DNA of 55,978 bases from Planctomycetota bacterium (lineage in GTDB: Bacteria > Planctomycetota > UBA1135 > GCA-002686595): NCBI GenBank assembly GCA_016220085.1, contig JACRIN010000050.1:1-55978 (forward strand), given 5' to 3'. Below, in pieces: positions 26,123-34,576 of the stretch (position 1 is its first letter; every line of letters begins with the position of its first letter). A program made the translations under genes and the position numbers. The notes beneath the pieces are model-generated. The model was not told the origin of the DNA and ran no database searches. It saw nothing but the letters and a program-made list of their open reading frames with translations.

Positions 26123-29100
26123 CTACAGCTGCGCATCCATGCCTCCAACGGTCAGATTGTCCCAATCGGTGACGAACGCACGTGCGAACTGCGGCGTGGT
26201 GCCCGCCTGCAGAGCCGCGCGCTGCGCGATGAAGAGCGTGCGCGACGCGAGGTCATAGCCCGAGTAGCGGATGATCTCCGCGCCGCCCATCTGCGAGCCG
26301 CTCCTGGTCGTCGGACTGTTCACCGACCCCTCGGCGGTGACGTTGAAGGAACCGAGCCCGCGCTGGAGCACCAGCGCGTACCCGCCGTTCGGCGAAAACG
26401 CCTTCAGCACCTGCTGCGGCGTCATCGCGGGGTCGGCATTGCTGAGGACGAGGCCGGTGACCTTGCTCCCCGCGCCGTCCATTCCGAACCCGAGGTTATG
26501 CGTGTGATCGAGGTGCGGTACGACGATGTCGTCGCCATTCGACTGCGAGCCGCCGACCACGCCCGACGCGACGCCGACCGCGAAGATTCCGAGGCTGCCC
26601 TGCAGCTGCGACGACGCCGCCGGCACGTTCGACGCGAGCGGGATCGAGTAGCCGTAGAGCATCACGCTCGTGCCCGGCGCGTGCGTCGTGTCCTTCGCGA
26701 GCGCCGCGTTGACGCCGGGCTCCTCGCCCCCGGTCAACGAGAGGTCGAAGAACTCGCGCGCGAGCCGTCCGCCGAAGCCCGCGAGCGGACCGGTTTCGTT
26801 GCGCGCGACGCGGAACGAGTTCTTGCCCAGCTTGACGACTTCGAGCAACTCGTCGCCGATGCGCACGACGCACTGATCGGGGAAGCCCTCGTCGCTCTCG
26901 ACCGTGAACGAGCTCGTCGTCTGCACGAGCGCGCTGGTCAACCGCGTCAGCCCGCTCTGGCGCACGCCGAAGTCGCGGCCGTCGACCAGCATCGAGATCT
27001 GATCGGGCCGCGTGCCGCGCACGTCGATCGAAACGTGTGACCACGTGTCCTTCAAGAGCCCGGGATCGGTGCCCGGCGCGATCGCGAAGCGCGCCTCGCC
27101 GACGTCGAGGCCCGGCGTGTCCGGATGGTCGCCCGCGCCGTCGTAGACCCGCAGGACCAAGTCGGCGCCCTCGAGACCGAGCGTGATGCGATCGGTCTCG
27201 ATCGAGCTCGTGCCGAGGTCCAGGAAGAGCCCGTCGGTCAAGCTCTGCGGCTTCATCCAGAACGAGAACGACAACGGGAGCGCGAAGTCGTTCGCCGGGT
27301 CGCTCCACGCGACGAATTTCGACGCCGCCGCGTCCTGGAAGATCTCGTCGGGCAGGTAGCGGCCCTCGGGATCGCGCGTCTCGTGGTCGAAGTGAAGGAT
27401 GTGGCCGTTGTTCGCCTGCGTCTCGGCGAGCCGCGACGGCCAGAGTTGGGCCCAACCGTCGTCCTCGCGCGACGCGAAGATGTGCTCCGGCGTCGGCATC
27501 GAGCTCGGATCGGTCCCCGGCGGCAGCGTGGTCACGCCCGGCACGTACACGCGGCCCCGGCTCGTTCCGATGTGCGCGACGAAGCGCGACGGCGGCTCGG
27601 TGCCCGCGTCGTAGTGCGAGGTCGCGCGCGGACCGGTCATCCAGAACGGCGCTTCGCGATCGAGCCGCAACGCCGTGTCGAAGTCCTCTTGTCGCGTCCA
27701 GAGCTGCATCAGCTCGCGCTGCGGCGCGACGACATCGACTTCGTCGCGCACCATCGCGACGCGCTCGAGCCCGCTCTCCGCGTTGATCGACGCGCGCACT
27801 TCCACCGCGTACACGTCGCGCGAAACGTACGAGAGCGGCATCGTCGAGTACGCGAGCCCGACGTCGTTCGCGTTGTGCGCATTCGCGTAGAGCGCGAGCG
27901 CGTCGTGGGCGCTGATCAACGTCGAGTCGTCCTCCAGCGCGGGCGGGACGATGTCGGCGCTCGCCGGAAGCCGCTCGAGGCCGGCGGCGGGCAGCACGAC
28001 GCGGCGCAGGAAGTCCTCCTCGCCGACGAACGGGCGCGAATCGATCACGAGCTCCGCGAGCGCCTGGGCTTCGCTCTTCGTGATGCGATCGTTGACGCCG
28101 AGCAACTGCAGGTTTTCGAACAGGAGCTGGAGCGCCTCGGCGGTCGCGGTGTTGACGTTGACCGGCCGACGCGCGAGCACGCGGACCTCCGCGGAGAACG
28201 CGGCGTAGTCCTGCTGCAGCGGTTGGCGCAAGCGGACCCGACCGCTGCCGAGCACGTCCTCGACCAATCCGAACTCGACGGTCTTGCCGTCGTCGATGCG
28301 AACCGTCGCGCCCGGGTTGAACCAGTGCGCGTCGTCGACGCCGAGCACGCACGTCTCGCCCCCGGTCACCGCGGTGGTCAAGCGCGTGGCGCACTGCCAC
28401 TCGTGGCCCGCACGCACGCCGGCGAACGTCGAGCCGTGGCGCGCGAGCACCGCGAGCGCCTCCGCCGAGAACTTGCCCGCGAGCGAGTTCGCCGCGCCTT
28501 CCGCGAGCTGATCGACGCCCTCGAAGCGCCGCAACACGCCGTCGCCCGAGTTGACGCGCCACAAGACGTGCGCGAACGCGCGTTGGTCGATCACCAGCTC
28601 GCCGGGATCGTGGGCGTACGCAGGTTGCGGACCGCATTGCGCCGCGTTGCCGTCGGCGTCGAACGTCGCGCCCAGGCCGCGCACGAGCTTCTTGAACGTC
28701 GTCGCGTCGAGCTCGCCGTAGCCGATCAGCTCGCGCCCCATCCAGAAGAAGCCCAGCGGCTCGAAACCGGCGGTGCTGGAGACGGTGAGCTCGGTGTCGG
28801 AGCCCGAAAGCTTGTCGGTGCTACGCGTGACGGCGCCGAGCGCGTTCGCGAAGACGCCCGGCGGCGCGCTGTTCCAATCGATCAGGCCCGCGACGTCGCG
28901 CGACTCGAGGTCCCACATCGAGCCCTGCGGATCGCGCGCGTTCCAGAACTTCGGGTCGAAGTTCGAGTCGACCGCGAGCTCTTCCTCGTCGTCGAAGTAC
29001 GGCGTGCCGTCGATCGCCGGGTGCGAGCGCGAGAGCAGCGCCTCCGCGTGCCGCGAGCCCGCGTCGAGCGAAAGCCGCGCCTGCGCGCGATCGGCGAGCG

Positions 29101-29281
29101 AGCCCGAGGCCCGCGTCGCATTGCGCGCGCTCATCAAGAACGGCGCGCAGAGGAAGAACACAGCGAGCAGCGCGAGCAGCACCAGGATCAACGCCAAGCC
29201 GCGCTGGTCGCGCTTCGTCGACGCGCCGCCGCGCGGGCGGAGCGAACGCGACGAGCGCAGCGTGTGCCGAGCGGATTTCAT
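26123..29281 (-). CDS. giant GspK-like minor pseudopilin with lectin-like domain
   Basis: The product is 1052 residues from ATG 29281, which overlaps the gspH-like stop (ATGA). The N-terminus is a GspK-type prepilin signal, KRDQRG-LALILVLLALLAVFF (cleavage after G28). It lacks the position-5 glutamate, as is normal for GspK. The GspK SAM/helix-hairpin-helix region is present as NVNTATAEALQLLFENLQ and later AQALAELVIDSRPF. Canonical GspK is about 320 residues; here at least 700 extra residues follow. They include a concanavalin/LamG-like segment (about residues 640-800, FSFWMKPQSLTDGLFLDLG and WSHVSIDVRG) and several copies of a small beta module, for example FTVESDEGFPDQCVVRIGDE. It ends at TAG 26123-26125, after which the same frame continues open for another 666 codons. 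Confidence 0.72.
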   Translation of the reverse strand: MKSARHTLRSSRSLRPRGGASTKRDQRGLALILVLLALLAVFFLCAPFLMSARNATRASGSLADRAQARLSLDAGSRHAEALLSRSHPAIDGTPYFDDEEELAVDSNFDPKFWNARDPQGSMWDLESRDVAGLIDWNSAPPGVFANALGAVTRSTDKLSGSDTELTVSSTAGFEPLGFFWMGRELIGYGELDATTFKKLVRGLGATFDADGNAAQCGPQPAYAHDPGELVIDQRAFAHVLWRVNSGDGVLRRFEGVDQLAEGAANSLAGKFSAEALAVLARHGSTFAGVRAGHEWQCATRLTTAVTGGETCVLGVDDAHWFNPGATVRIDDGKTVEFGLVEDVLGSGRVRLRQPLQQDYAAFSAEVRVLARRPVNVNTATAEALQLLFENLQLLGVNDRITKSEAQALAELVIDSRPFVGEEDFLRRVVLPAAGLERLPASADIVPPALEDDSTLISAHDALALYANAHNANDVGLAYSTMPLSYVSRDVYAVEVRASINAESGLERVAMVRDEVDVVAPQRELMQLWTRQEDFDTALRLDREAPFWMTGPRATSHYDAGTEPPSRFVAHIGTSRGRVYVPGVTTLPPGTDPSSMPTPEHIFASREDDGWAQLWPSRLAETQANNGHILHFDHETRDPEGRYLPDEIFQDAAASKFVAWSDPANDFALPLSFSFWMKPQSLTDGLFLDLGTSSIETDRITLGLEGADLVLRVYDGAGDHPDTPGLDVGEARFAIAPGTDPGLLKDTWSHVSIDVRGTRPDQISMLVDGRDFGVRQSGLTRLTSALVQTTSSFTVESDEGFPDQCVVRIGDELLEVVKLGKNSFRVARNETGPLAGFGGRLAREFFDLSLTGGEEPGVNAALAKDTTHAPGTSVMLYGYSIPLASNVPAASSQLQGSLGIFAVGVASGVVGGSQSNGDDIVVPHLDHTHNLGFGMDGAGSKVTGLVLSNADPAMTPQQVLKAFSPNGGYALVLQRGLGSFNVTAEGSVNSPTTRSGSQMGGAEIIRYSGYDLASRTLFIAQRAALQAGTTPQFARAFVTDWDNLTVGGMDAQL

Positions 29282-30411
29282 TCGACCGTCCCGTAGAGGC
29301 CGATGCGCAGTTGCTGACGCTCGCCGGCTTCGTCGATCAGGTGGAAGACGACCGGTTGCGCGTGCAGCTCGCGATCGAGGTAGCCGCCCGGCGCGAAGCG
29401 GATCTCGTCGGGCACGTCGTCGTCGAACTTCAACGTCTCCGGCAGCACGTACTCCGACGCGGAGGTCACCGCGGAGATCACCAGCCGATCGATTGCGCCC
29501 GGGAAGCCGGCCTTCGGGTCGCAGATCCGCAGCGGGCCTTCGAGCCGCCATACCTTGCCGGTCTCCTCGGTGCGCGCGACCTCGACGTCGTCGACGAAGA
29601 GCCGCAGCACGCGGCGGTCGTAGTCGAGCTTGATGCGCGCCCACGCATCGCGCGGGAGCACGCCGGGCTCGGACTCGGCGCTGGTGCGGCCGCCGGCGAT
29701 GTCGCCGCCGGTTTTGTTCTGCGCGGTCGGGATGAACCAACCGCGCACCGAGCCGACGTTGGTGATCTCCAGGCCGACGACGTTGCCGAGGTTGAGCGGC
29801 CGACCCGAGCCGACGCCGGTCCAGCGCAGCGCGCACTCGACCGTGAAGCCGCGGGAGAACTCGAACGCCGCGTCCTGATGCACCGCGACGACCATCGTCG
29901 AGCCCGCGGGCGCGCCGGCGAACGAGAGCGCGTGGCCGATGAAGCCCTCGTCGATCAGCTTGCCGCCCTTGTTGTCGCCTTCGAAGAGCGCCGCGCCCTT
30001 CGCATCGCGCTCGAAGTGCCACGTGCCGAGCACCGCGACGCCTTCGGCGCTGACGCGCGAAGCGGCGGGGTCGAAGCGCACGCGAGCTCCCGCGCCGCGC
30101 GCGACCGCCGACGTGCGCGCCGAGCGGATCACGTTGAGCAACGCGCCGCGCGCCGCGCGCTTGCCGAGGTCGAGCGACGCGAGCGTGCCGACGCCGAGCC
30201 CGAACAGGACGCCGACGATCAGGATCACCATCACGAGCTCCATCAGCGTGAAGCCCGCGCGGCGCCGAAGCGCGACTCCCGGCGCGGCCGCGGCTTGGGG
30301 CTCCGGGCTGACACCCGACTGCGTTCCGATCCGCAGCTTCGCTCCGGGGAACGGCGCCGCGTCGACGCACGAGCCTCGCGCGCTCCCGCGGAGCGCACGC
30401 GTCGCGTGCAC
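29278..30411 (-). CDS. GspH-like pseudopilin with inserted lectin-like domain
   Basis: The called GTG at 30411 gives 377 residues, and a TTG at 30432 is an alternative start. Neither gives a short leader: the prepilin site RRAG-FTLMELVMVILIVGVL lies about 53 residues in, which is unusually long. Glutamate 5 is present. After the usual GspH helix, RGALLNVIRSARTSAVARG, and the strand ARVRFDPA, a jelly-roll-like region follows (about residues 130-320). It contains GHALSFAGAPAG, FTVECALRWTG, ARIKLDYDRRVLRLFVDD and IDRLVISAV, typical of LamG/concanavalin folds. Standard GspH is about 150-190 residues. The final 70 residues resemble the normal GspH C-terminal strands. Start choice is the weakest point. 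Confidence 0.68.
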   Translation of the reverse strand: MHATRALRGSARGSCVDAAPFPGAKLRIGTQSGVSPEPQAAAAPGVALRRRAGFTLMELVMVILIVGVLFGLGVGTLASLDLGKRAARGALLNVIRSARTSAVARGAGARVRFDPAASRVSAEGVAVLGTWHFERDAKGAALFEGDNKGGKLIDEGFIGHALSFAGAPAGSTMVVAVHQDAAFEFSRGFTVECALRWTGVGSGRPLNLGNVVGLEITNVGSVRGWFIPTAQNKTGGDIAGGRTSAESEPGVLPRDAWARIKLDYDRRVLRLFVDDVEVARTEETGKVWRLEGPLRICDPKAGFPGAIDRLVISAVTSASEYVLPETLKFDDDVPDEIRFAPGGYLDRELHAQPVVFHLIDEAGERQQLRIGLYGTVE

Positions 30412-30439
30412 GGGCTCGGATGCCGTCTTCAAAGCTGCG

Positions 30440-31078
30440 TCACGACCCGCTGTCGAAGTTTCCGATGTCGTCCTCGGTCCCGAACAACGCATCGGGCCCG
30501 GCGGAGATCAGTTGGAACGTCTGCGGATTGAACCAATTGCCGGTCTTCGCGCTCTTCTTCGCGGTGAGCTCGGACTCCAGCGCCTCGCCGTCGTCCGGTT
30601 GCGACGACGTGCAGCGATCCTTGCGGCCGTAGTCGGCGTGGTGGAAGTACGCGAGCGGGTTCTTCCACGGATCCTGGAGCTCGAACAGATCGAGCGACGC
30701 GTTGACCGTCAGGCGCTTGGTCGTCGCGTCGCCGTCGTGGTTGCCGAGCAAGTCCTCGCCGAGCCCCGCGCCGTCGATCCCCTTCTGCCAGAGCGCGAGG
30801 TAGAGCGCTTCGCAGCCGACGTTGAGGTTGTTCGGCGGCTGGCCCCACTCGGTACGGAACGTCGAGCGCGGGTAGTCGCCCTTGTCGACCTCGTAGTCGG
30901 CGAGCTCGGCGGCGATCTGCTCGATCTTCTGGCGCGCGACGCGGATCTTGACCGTCTCGTCGACACCGGAGAGCCGCGTGATCAGGAAGTACATCAGGAT
31001 CGAGACGATCACGATGACGCCGAGCAGCTCGATCAGCGTGAAGCCGCCGCGCGCGTTCGAGGTCCGCATCCAGCGCAT
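30440..31078 (-). CDS. gspG: type II secretion major pseudopilin GspG
   Basis: The product is 212 residues. The prepilin motif RGG-FTLIELLGVIVIVSIL (cleavage after G12, glutamate 5) is followed by the expected amphipathic helix with KIRVARQKIEQIAAELADYEVDKGDYP. The C-terminal GspG signature is present: LFELQDPWKNPLAYFHHADYG, and the calcium-site-like loop near the end, LISAGPDALFGTEDDIGNF. The length is greater than the usual 140-150 residues because of an extended central loop containing GNHDGDATTKRLTVN. GspG forms the shaft of the pseudopilus. A GGAG site that includes the last base of the upstream stop codon precedes the ATG, 12 bp after the TPR gene. Confidence 0.92.
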   Translation of the reverse strand: MRWMRTSNARGGFTLIELLGVIVIVSILMYFLITRLSGVDETVKIRVARQKIEQIAAELADYEVDKGDYPRSTFRTEWGQPPNNLNVGCEALYLALWQKGIDGAGLGEDLLGNHDGDATTKRLTVNASLDLFELQDPWKNPLAYFHHADYGRKDRCTSSQPDDGEALESELTAKKSAKTGNWFNPQTFQLISAGPDALFGTEDDIGNFDSGS

Positions 31079-31091
31079 GTTCGTCGCGCTC

Positions 31092-33800
31092 CTACTTGGT
31101 CGCCCGGTAGACGACTTCGACGTTGTCGATCTCGACCTTCAGCGGCCGGCCCGTCGCGCCTTCGGCGAACACGCCGACGCGCAGGTTTTGGTTGGTCGCC
31201 GCGAGCGCCGTCATCCGGAAGCCCTCGGCGACCGTGATGCCGTCGACCGCGATGCGCCCGGTCGCGTCGGAGCCTTCGCCGACGCGCTCGAGGTGGATGT
31301 GCACCGGCTTGTCGGTCGGCCACCATTCGACGCCGTCGACCGGCGGCACGTCGGTCCAGCTCTCCTGATTGTCCGAGCGATCCTGGGTGAGCACTTGCAG
31401 CCCGCCCTCCATGTGCCGCGCGACCGCGACCTTGCCGAGCGTCTGCACTCCGCCGGCGCGGATCGGCCGTTCCTTCGCGAGGAACACGCCGACGCGCGCC
31501 TTGGACTCGTGGGTGATCGTGACGTCGAGATCGAGCGCGTAGAACACCGCCGGCGGCCACTCGCGCCACGCGCGGGTCGCGCCGTTCTCGGTGAAGTTGC
31601 CGCGCAGGACGAGCTCGCCGTCGACGATCGCGATCGTCGGACCGGCGGCTTCCTCGCTCACCCACTCGTTGCGCAGCACGCGGCGCTCGAAGCGATCGGT
31701 CCAGATCACCTTGCTCGCGTGATCGCTGATGCGCGCGACCTGTCGGCGCGCGTAGAGCTTGAGCGCGTCCTCGTCGCCGAACGCGCGGCGCGTGTCCTCG
31801 ACATCGGCGAACTGTTGCAGCGTCGGCTCGACCTGGCCGCCGCGGTACGTGCACCACGCGAGGCCGAGACCGCACGACGCATCGTTGCGATCGCGCTCCG
31901 CGCCCTTCTTGAACGCGTCCTCCGCCGCGCGGACGTCGCCGGCGAACAACAGGTTCCAGCCGCGCAGCGCGTGCACCTCGGCGCGCGCCGGCTCGAGCGT
32001 CAGCGCGCGCTCGTAGTAGCGCTCGGCCGCATCGCGCTCGCCGCGTCGCGCGGAGAGTTCGCCCAGGGCGACCAGCGCGTCGGCGAAGTCGAGATCGAGA
32101 TCGAGCGCCGTCGCGAACATCTCGCGCGCGCCGTCGAGGTCGTCGCGCTGCGAGAGCACGCGGCCGCGCTGGAAACACGTCCACGCGTCGGTCGGGTCGG
32201 CCGTGTACGCCTCTTCGATCCAGCGCAGCGACTCCTCGGGATAGCCGGTGATCTCGGCGAGCCACGAAAGCCCGCGCCACGCGAGGTGCGCGCGCAGCGG
32301 ATCGGCGTTCGCGGCGAGCGTCAGCCCATCGCGCGCATCGGTCCACTTCTTCGCCGCGAGGTCCGCGAGCGCGTGGTCGTAGAGTTCCTCGAACGTCGCG
32401 CGTTCACGCTCGACCACGATCGCGCCCGCCGGCTTCTTCAGCAGCGTGTCGACCGCCGAAAGGCCGGCGCGCGCGCGCGCGCACGTCACGTCGGCTTGCA
32501 GCGCCTTCTCGAAGAGCTCGCGAGCTTGCGCGAGCTCGCCCTGCGCGCAGTGCGCCCGACCGAGGTCGTAGCGGATCGCCGCGCGGACCGACTTGTCCTC
32601 GCCCGTGGGCTCGAACTTGTACGCGGTCCTCAGGCGCTCGAGCGCTTCCGTCGGCCGCGCGCGGTCGAGCAGGAAGCGGCCGAACGTCCACGCGACCGAC
32701 CAATCGCCGCGGCCGAGGCGCTCGGCCTCGCGCAGCCGCGCTTCGGCGCTCTCGAACAAACGGAAGCGCGCTTCGAGCTCGGCGAGACGAGCGTGCACCT
32801 CGGGCCGGTGCGCGAAACCGCCGGAGAGCAGCTCTTGGTAGACCTGGTACGCGCGATCGAAGTCGAAACCGGCCTCGTAGCAGCGCGCGAGCCCGAGCCG
32901 CGGCGCCGGATCGTCGGCGGACTGCGACGCGGCGAGCTTGTACATCTCCTCGGCGACGTCGAGCGCGCGGCGCGCCTCGGCGCGGCGACGCACGCACTCG
33001 TCGGCGAAACCGAGCACCGCGAGGTACTGGCCGGCGCTGATCGTCTTGCCGAACTCGCGGCGCCGGATCTGCAGCTGGTTCTCGAAACTCGCCGCGAGCG
33101 CGAACTCGAGCACGCGCGCGCGTTCGAAGCGCATCGGCTCCTGGCCGGGAAACTTCTCCTTGCCGCTCTCCGGATCGACCTCGACGAAGAGCACGGGCTC
33201 GTTCGCCGCGAGGTGCAGGCCGAAGCGATCCTCGTTGCGGATGTAGCCGAACAGCGGACGGCCTTCGTTGATGCGGATCCAGTCGTAGAGCCGCTTCCAG
33301 CTCTCGAGCTTCGCCGCGAGCTCCTCCGGCGTCGGCTTGTGTTGGTCCTTCGCGGCCGCGGCGAGCTCCGCGAGCGCTCCGCCCGATTCCTCGGCGAAAT
33401 CCTCGCCGCCGAGCTCGCCCGCGTCGACGAACAGCCCGTCGACGCGCGTCGGCGTCGCGGATGCGCGCAAGAGCGCGCCGAAGAACGCCGGCGCGGGTCC
33501 GGGCACCGGCGGCGGGAAGAGGCCGGGCAGCGACGCGATCGGCGGCTCTTCGATGTCGAGCGGCGGCAGCGGTCGCGTGTCGCGCGGCTGCGAGAGCAGG
33601 TCGCGATCGAACGCGGCGAGTTCGCGCTTCGCGGGCAGCGAGCGCGCGACGTCCGGCGCGGGGCGGTCGACCAGCTCGACCGCCTGTCCGGGCGAGGACG
33701 ACGAGCGACGCGGCCCGGAATCGGTCGCGGTCGACGCGATCAACCCTCCGACGGCGACGACGGTGACCGCGAAGACCACCTGTTCCTTGCGGACGTTCAC
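31092..33800 (-). CDS. membrane-anchored TPR protein with C-terminal jelly-roll domain
   Basis: The product is 902 residues from GTG 33800, which overlaps the stop of the PilO-like gene (GTGA). A single N-terminal membrane helix (about 8-26) is followed by a proline/serine-rich linker. A helical region then has at least eight TPR-type repeats (about 260-690), for example ALVALGELSARRGERDAAER and WTCFQRGRVLSQRDDLDGAR. The last 200 residues form a beta-rich domain of the concanavalin/jelly-roll class, with FYALDLDVTITHES, HIHLERVGEG and LRVGVFAEGATGRPLKVEID. This resembles family-16/DUF1080-type sugar-associated domains. Position between pilO-like and gspG implies a scaffold in the secretion apparatus, comparable in place to GspC or a pilotin-like factor. 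That comparison is inference. Confidence 0.7.
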   Translation of the reverse strand: MNVRKEQVVFAVTVVAVGGLIASTATDSGPRRSSSSPGQAVELVDRPAPDVARSLPAKRELAAFDRDLLSQPRDTRPLPPLDIEEPPIASLPGLFPPPVPGPAPAFFGALLRASATPTRVDGLFVDAGELGGEDFAEESGGALAELAAAAKDQHKPTPEELAAKLESWKRLYDWIRINEGRPLFGYIRNEDRFGLHLAANEPVLFVEVDPESGKEKFPGQEPMRFERARVLEFALAASFENQLQIRRREFGKTISAGQYLAVLGFADECVRRRAEARRALDVAEEMYKLAASQSADDPAPRLGLARCYEAGFDFDRAYQVYQELLSGGFAHRPEVHARLAELEARFRLFESAEARLREAERLGRGDWSVAWTFGRFLLDRARPTEALERLRTAYKFEPTGEDKSVRAAIRYDLGRAHCAQGELAQARELFEKALQADVTCARARAGLSAVDTLLKKPAGAIVVERERATFEELYDHALADLAAKKWTDARDGLTLAANADPLRAHLAWRGLSWLAEITGYPEESLRWIEEAYTADPTDAWTCFQRGRVLSQRDDLDGAREMFATALDLDLDFADALVALGELSARRGERDAAERYYERALTLEPARAEVHALRGWNLLFAGDVRAAEDAFKKGAERDRNDASCGLGLAWCTYRGGQVEPTLQQFADVEDTRRAFGDEDALKLYARRQVARISDHASKVIWTDRFERRVLRNEWVSEEAAGPTIAIVDGELVLRGNFTENGATRAWREWPPAVFYALDLDVTITHESKARVGVFLAKERPIRAGGVQTLGKVAVARHMEGGLQVLTQDRSDNQESWTDVPPVDGVEWWPTDKPVHIHLERVGEGSDATGRIAVDGITVAEGFRMTALAATNQNLRVGVFAEGATGRPLKVEIDNVEVVYRATK

Positions 33801-34576
33801 GGTTTTTCCTTCCCGGCTTCGAGGTCGCCGTAGAGGTGCGCGACGCGGAAGACGACTTCGAGCCTGGATTCGTCGGCCTTGGTGCGCGACGCGAGCAGAT
33901 TGAGCTTGTCGATCAAGAGCACGTCGCCGAAGCGCTCTTGCTGCGTCGCCGCGATCCAGCGCGCGAGCGGCGCCGACGCGCCGATCAGATCGAACTCGAT
34001 CGACGTCTTCTCGATGTCCGGGATGCTCTTGCCCGAGACCAGGCGCGGGTCGAGCGCGATGCGGATCTCGTCGATGCGCTCGCAGCCGGCATCGATCGCG
34101 AGCTTGACGACGCGCTCGACGACATCGAGCGCCTCGAGGTAGCGCACGATCTCTTGCTCCTTGGTCGGCGAGAGCGCGGGCAAGCCGAGCCCCTCGGGCA
34201 CGACCAGCCCCGCGCGGCCGGCGAGGGTCAGGAGCTCCTCGCGCACCCGCGACTGCACCGCGAAGTAGCGGTTGGCGGGCGACGTGCCGTCGAGCGCGAA
34301 CTCGGGCCGCGCGTGGAACGACACGGCGTCGTTCAGCGTCGCGACCGCTTGGCTCAAGCGCTCGCGCTCGGCTTCGGCGCGCGTCTGATCGGCGGCGACG
34401 TAGCGCGGTTGCGCGAGCTGCTTCTCGATCGTCGACAGGCGCGCGCGCTGCGAGCGCAGGTCGGCGCCGAGCGTCTTCTCGGTCGCGAGCCAGCCGATGC
34501 CGAACACCGCCGCGCCGGCGGCGACGCCGAGCACGAAGCGCTTGTTCTCCTGCCAGAAGTCCTCGACCTTGGTCAC
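33797..34576 (-). CDS. PilO/GspM-like inner-membrane assembly protein
   Basis: The product is 259 residues from GTG 34576, which overlaps the PilM-PilN stop (GTGA). A short cytoplasmic N-terminus, one membrane helix (about 14-34) and a coiled coil (about 35-90, starting LRSQRARLSTIEKQLAQ) lead into a ferredoxin-like periplasmic domain. This is the topology of PilO and GspM. The C-terminal half has the expected alternating pattern, with EKTSIEFDLIGASAPLARWI and DESRLEVVFRVAHL. It is the expected partner of the preceding PilN-like domain, with which it would form the inner-membrane alignment subcomplex. Direct translational coupling supports the pairing. Sequence identity to named PilO proteins looks low, so the call rests on topology and context. 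Confidence 0.7.
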   Translation of the reverse strand: MTKVEDFWQENKRFVLGVAAGAAVFGIGWLATEKTLGADLRSQRARLSTIEKQLAQPRYVAADQTRAEAERERLSQAVATLNDAVSFHARPEFALDGTSPANRYFAVQSRVREELLTLAGRAGLVVPEGLGLPALSPTKEQEIVRYLEALDVVERVVKLAIDAGCERIDEIRIALDPRLVSGKSIPDIEKTSIEFDLIGASAPLARWIAATQQERFGDVLLIDKLNLLASRTKADESRLEVVFRVAHLYGDLEAGKEKP

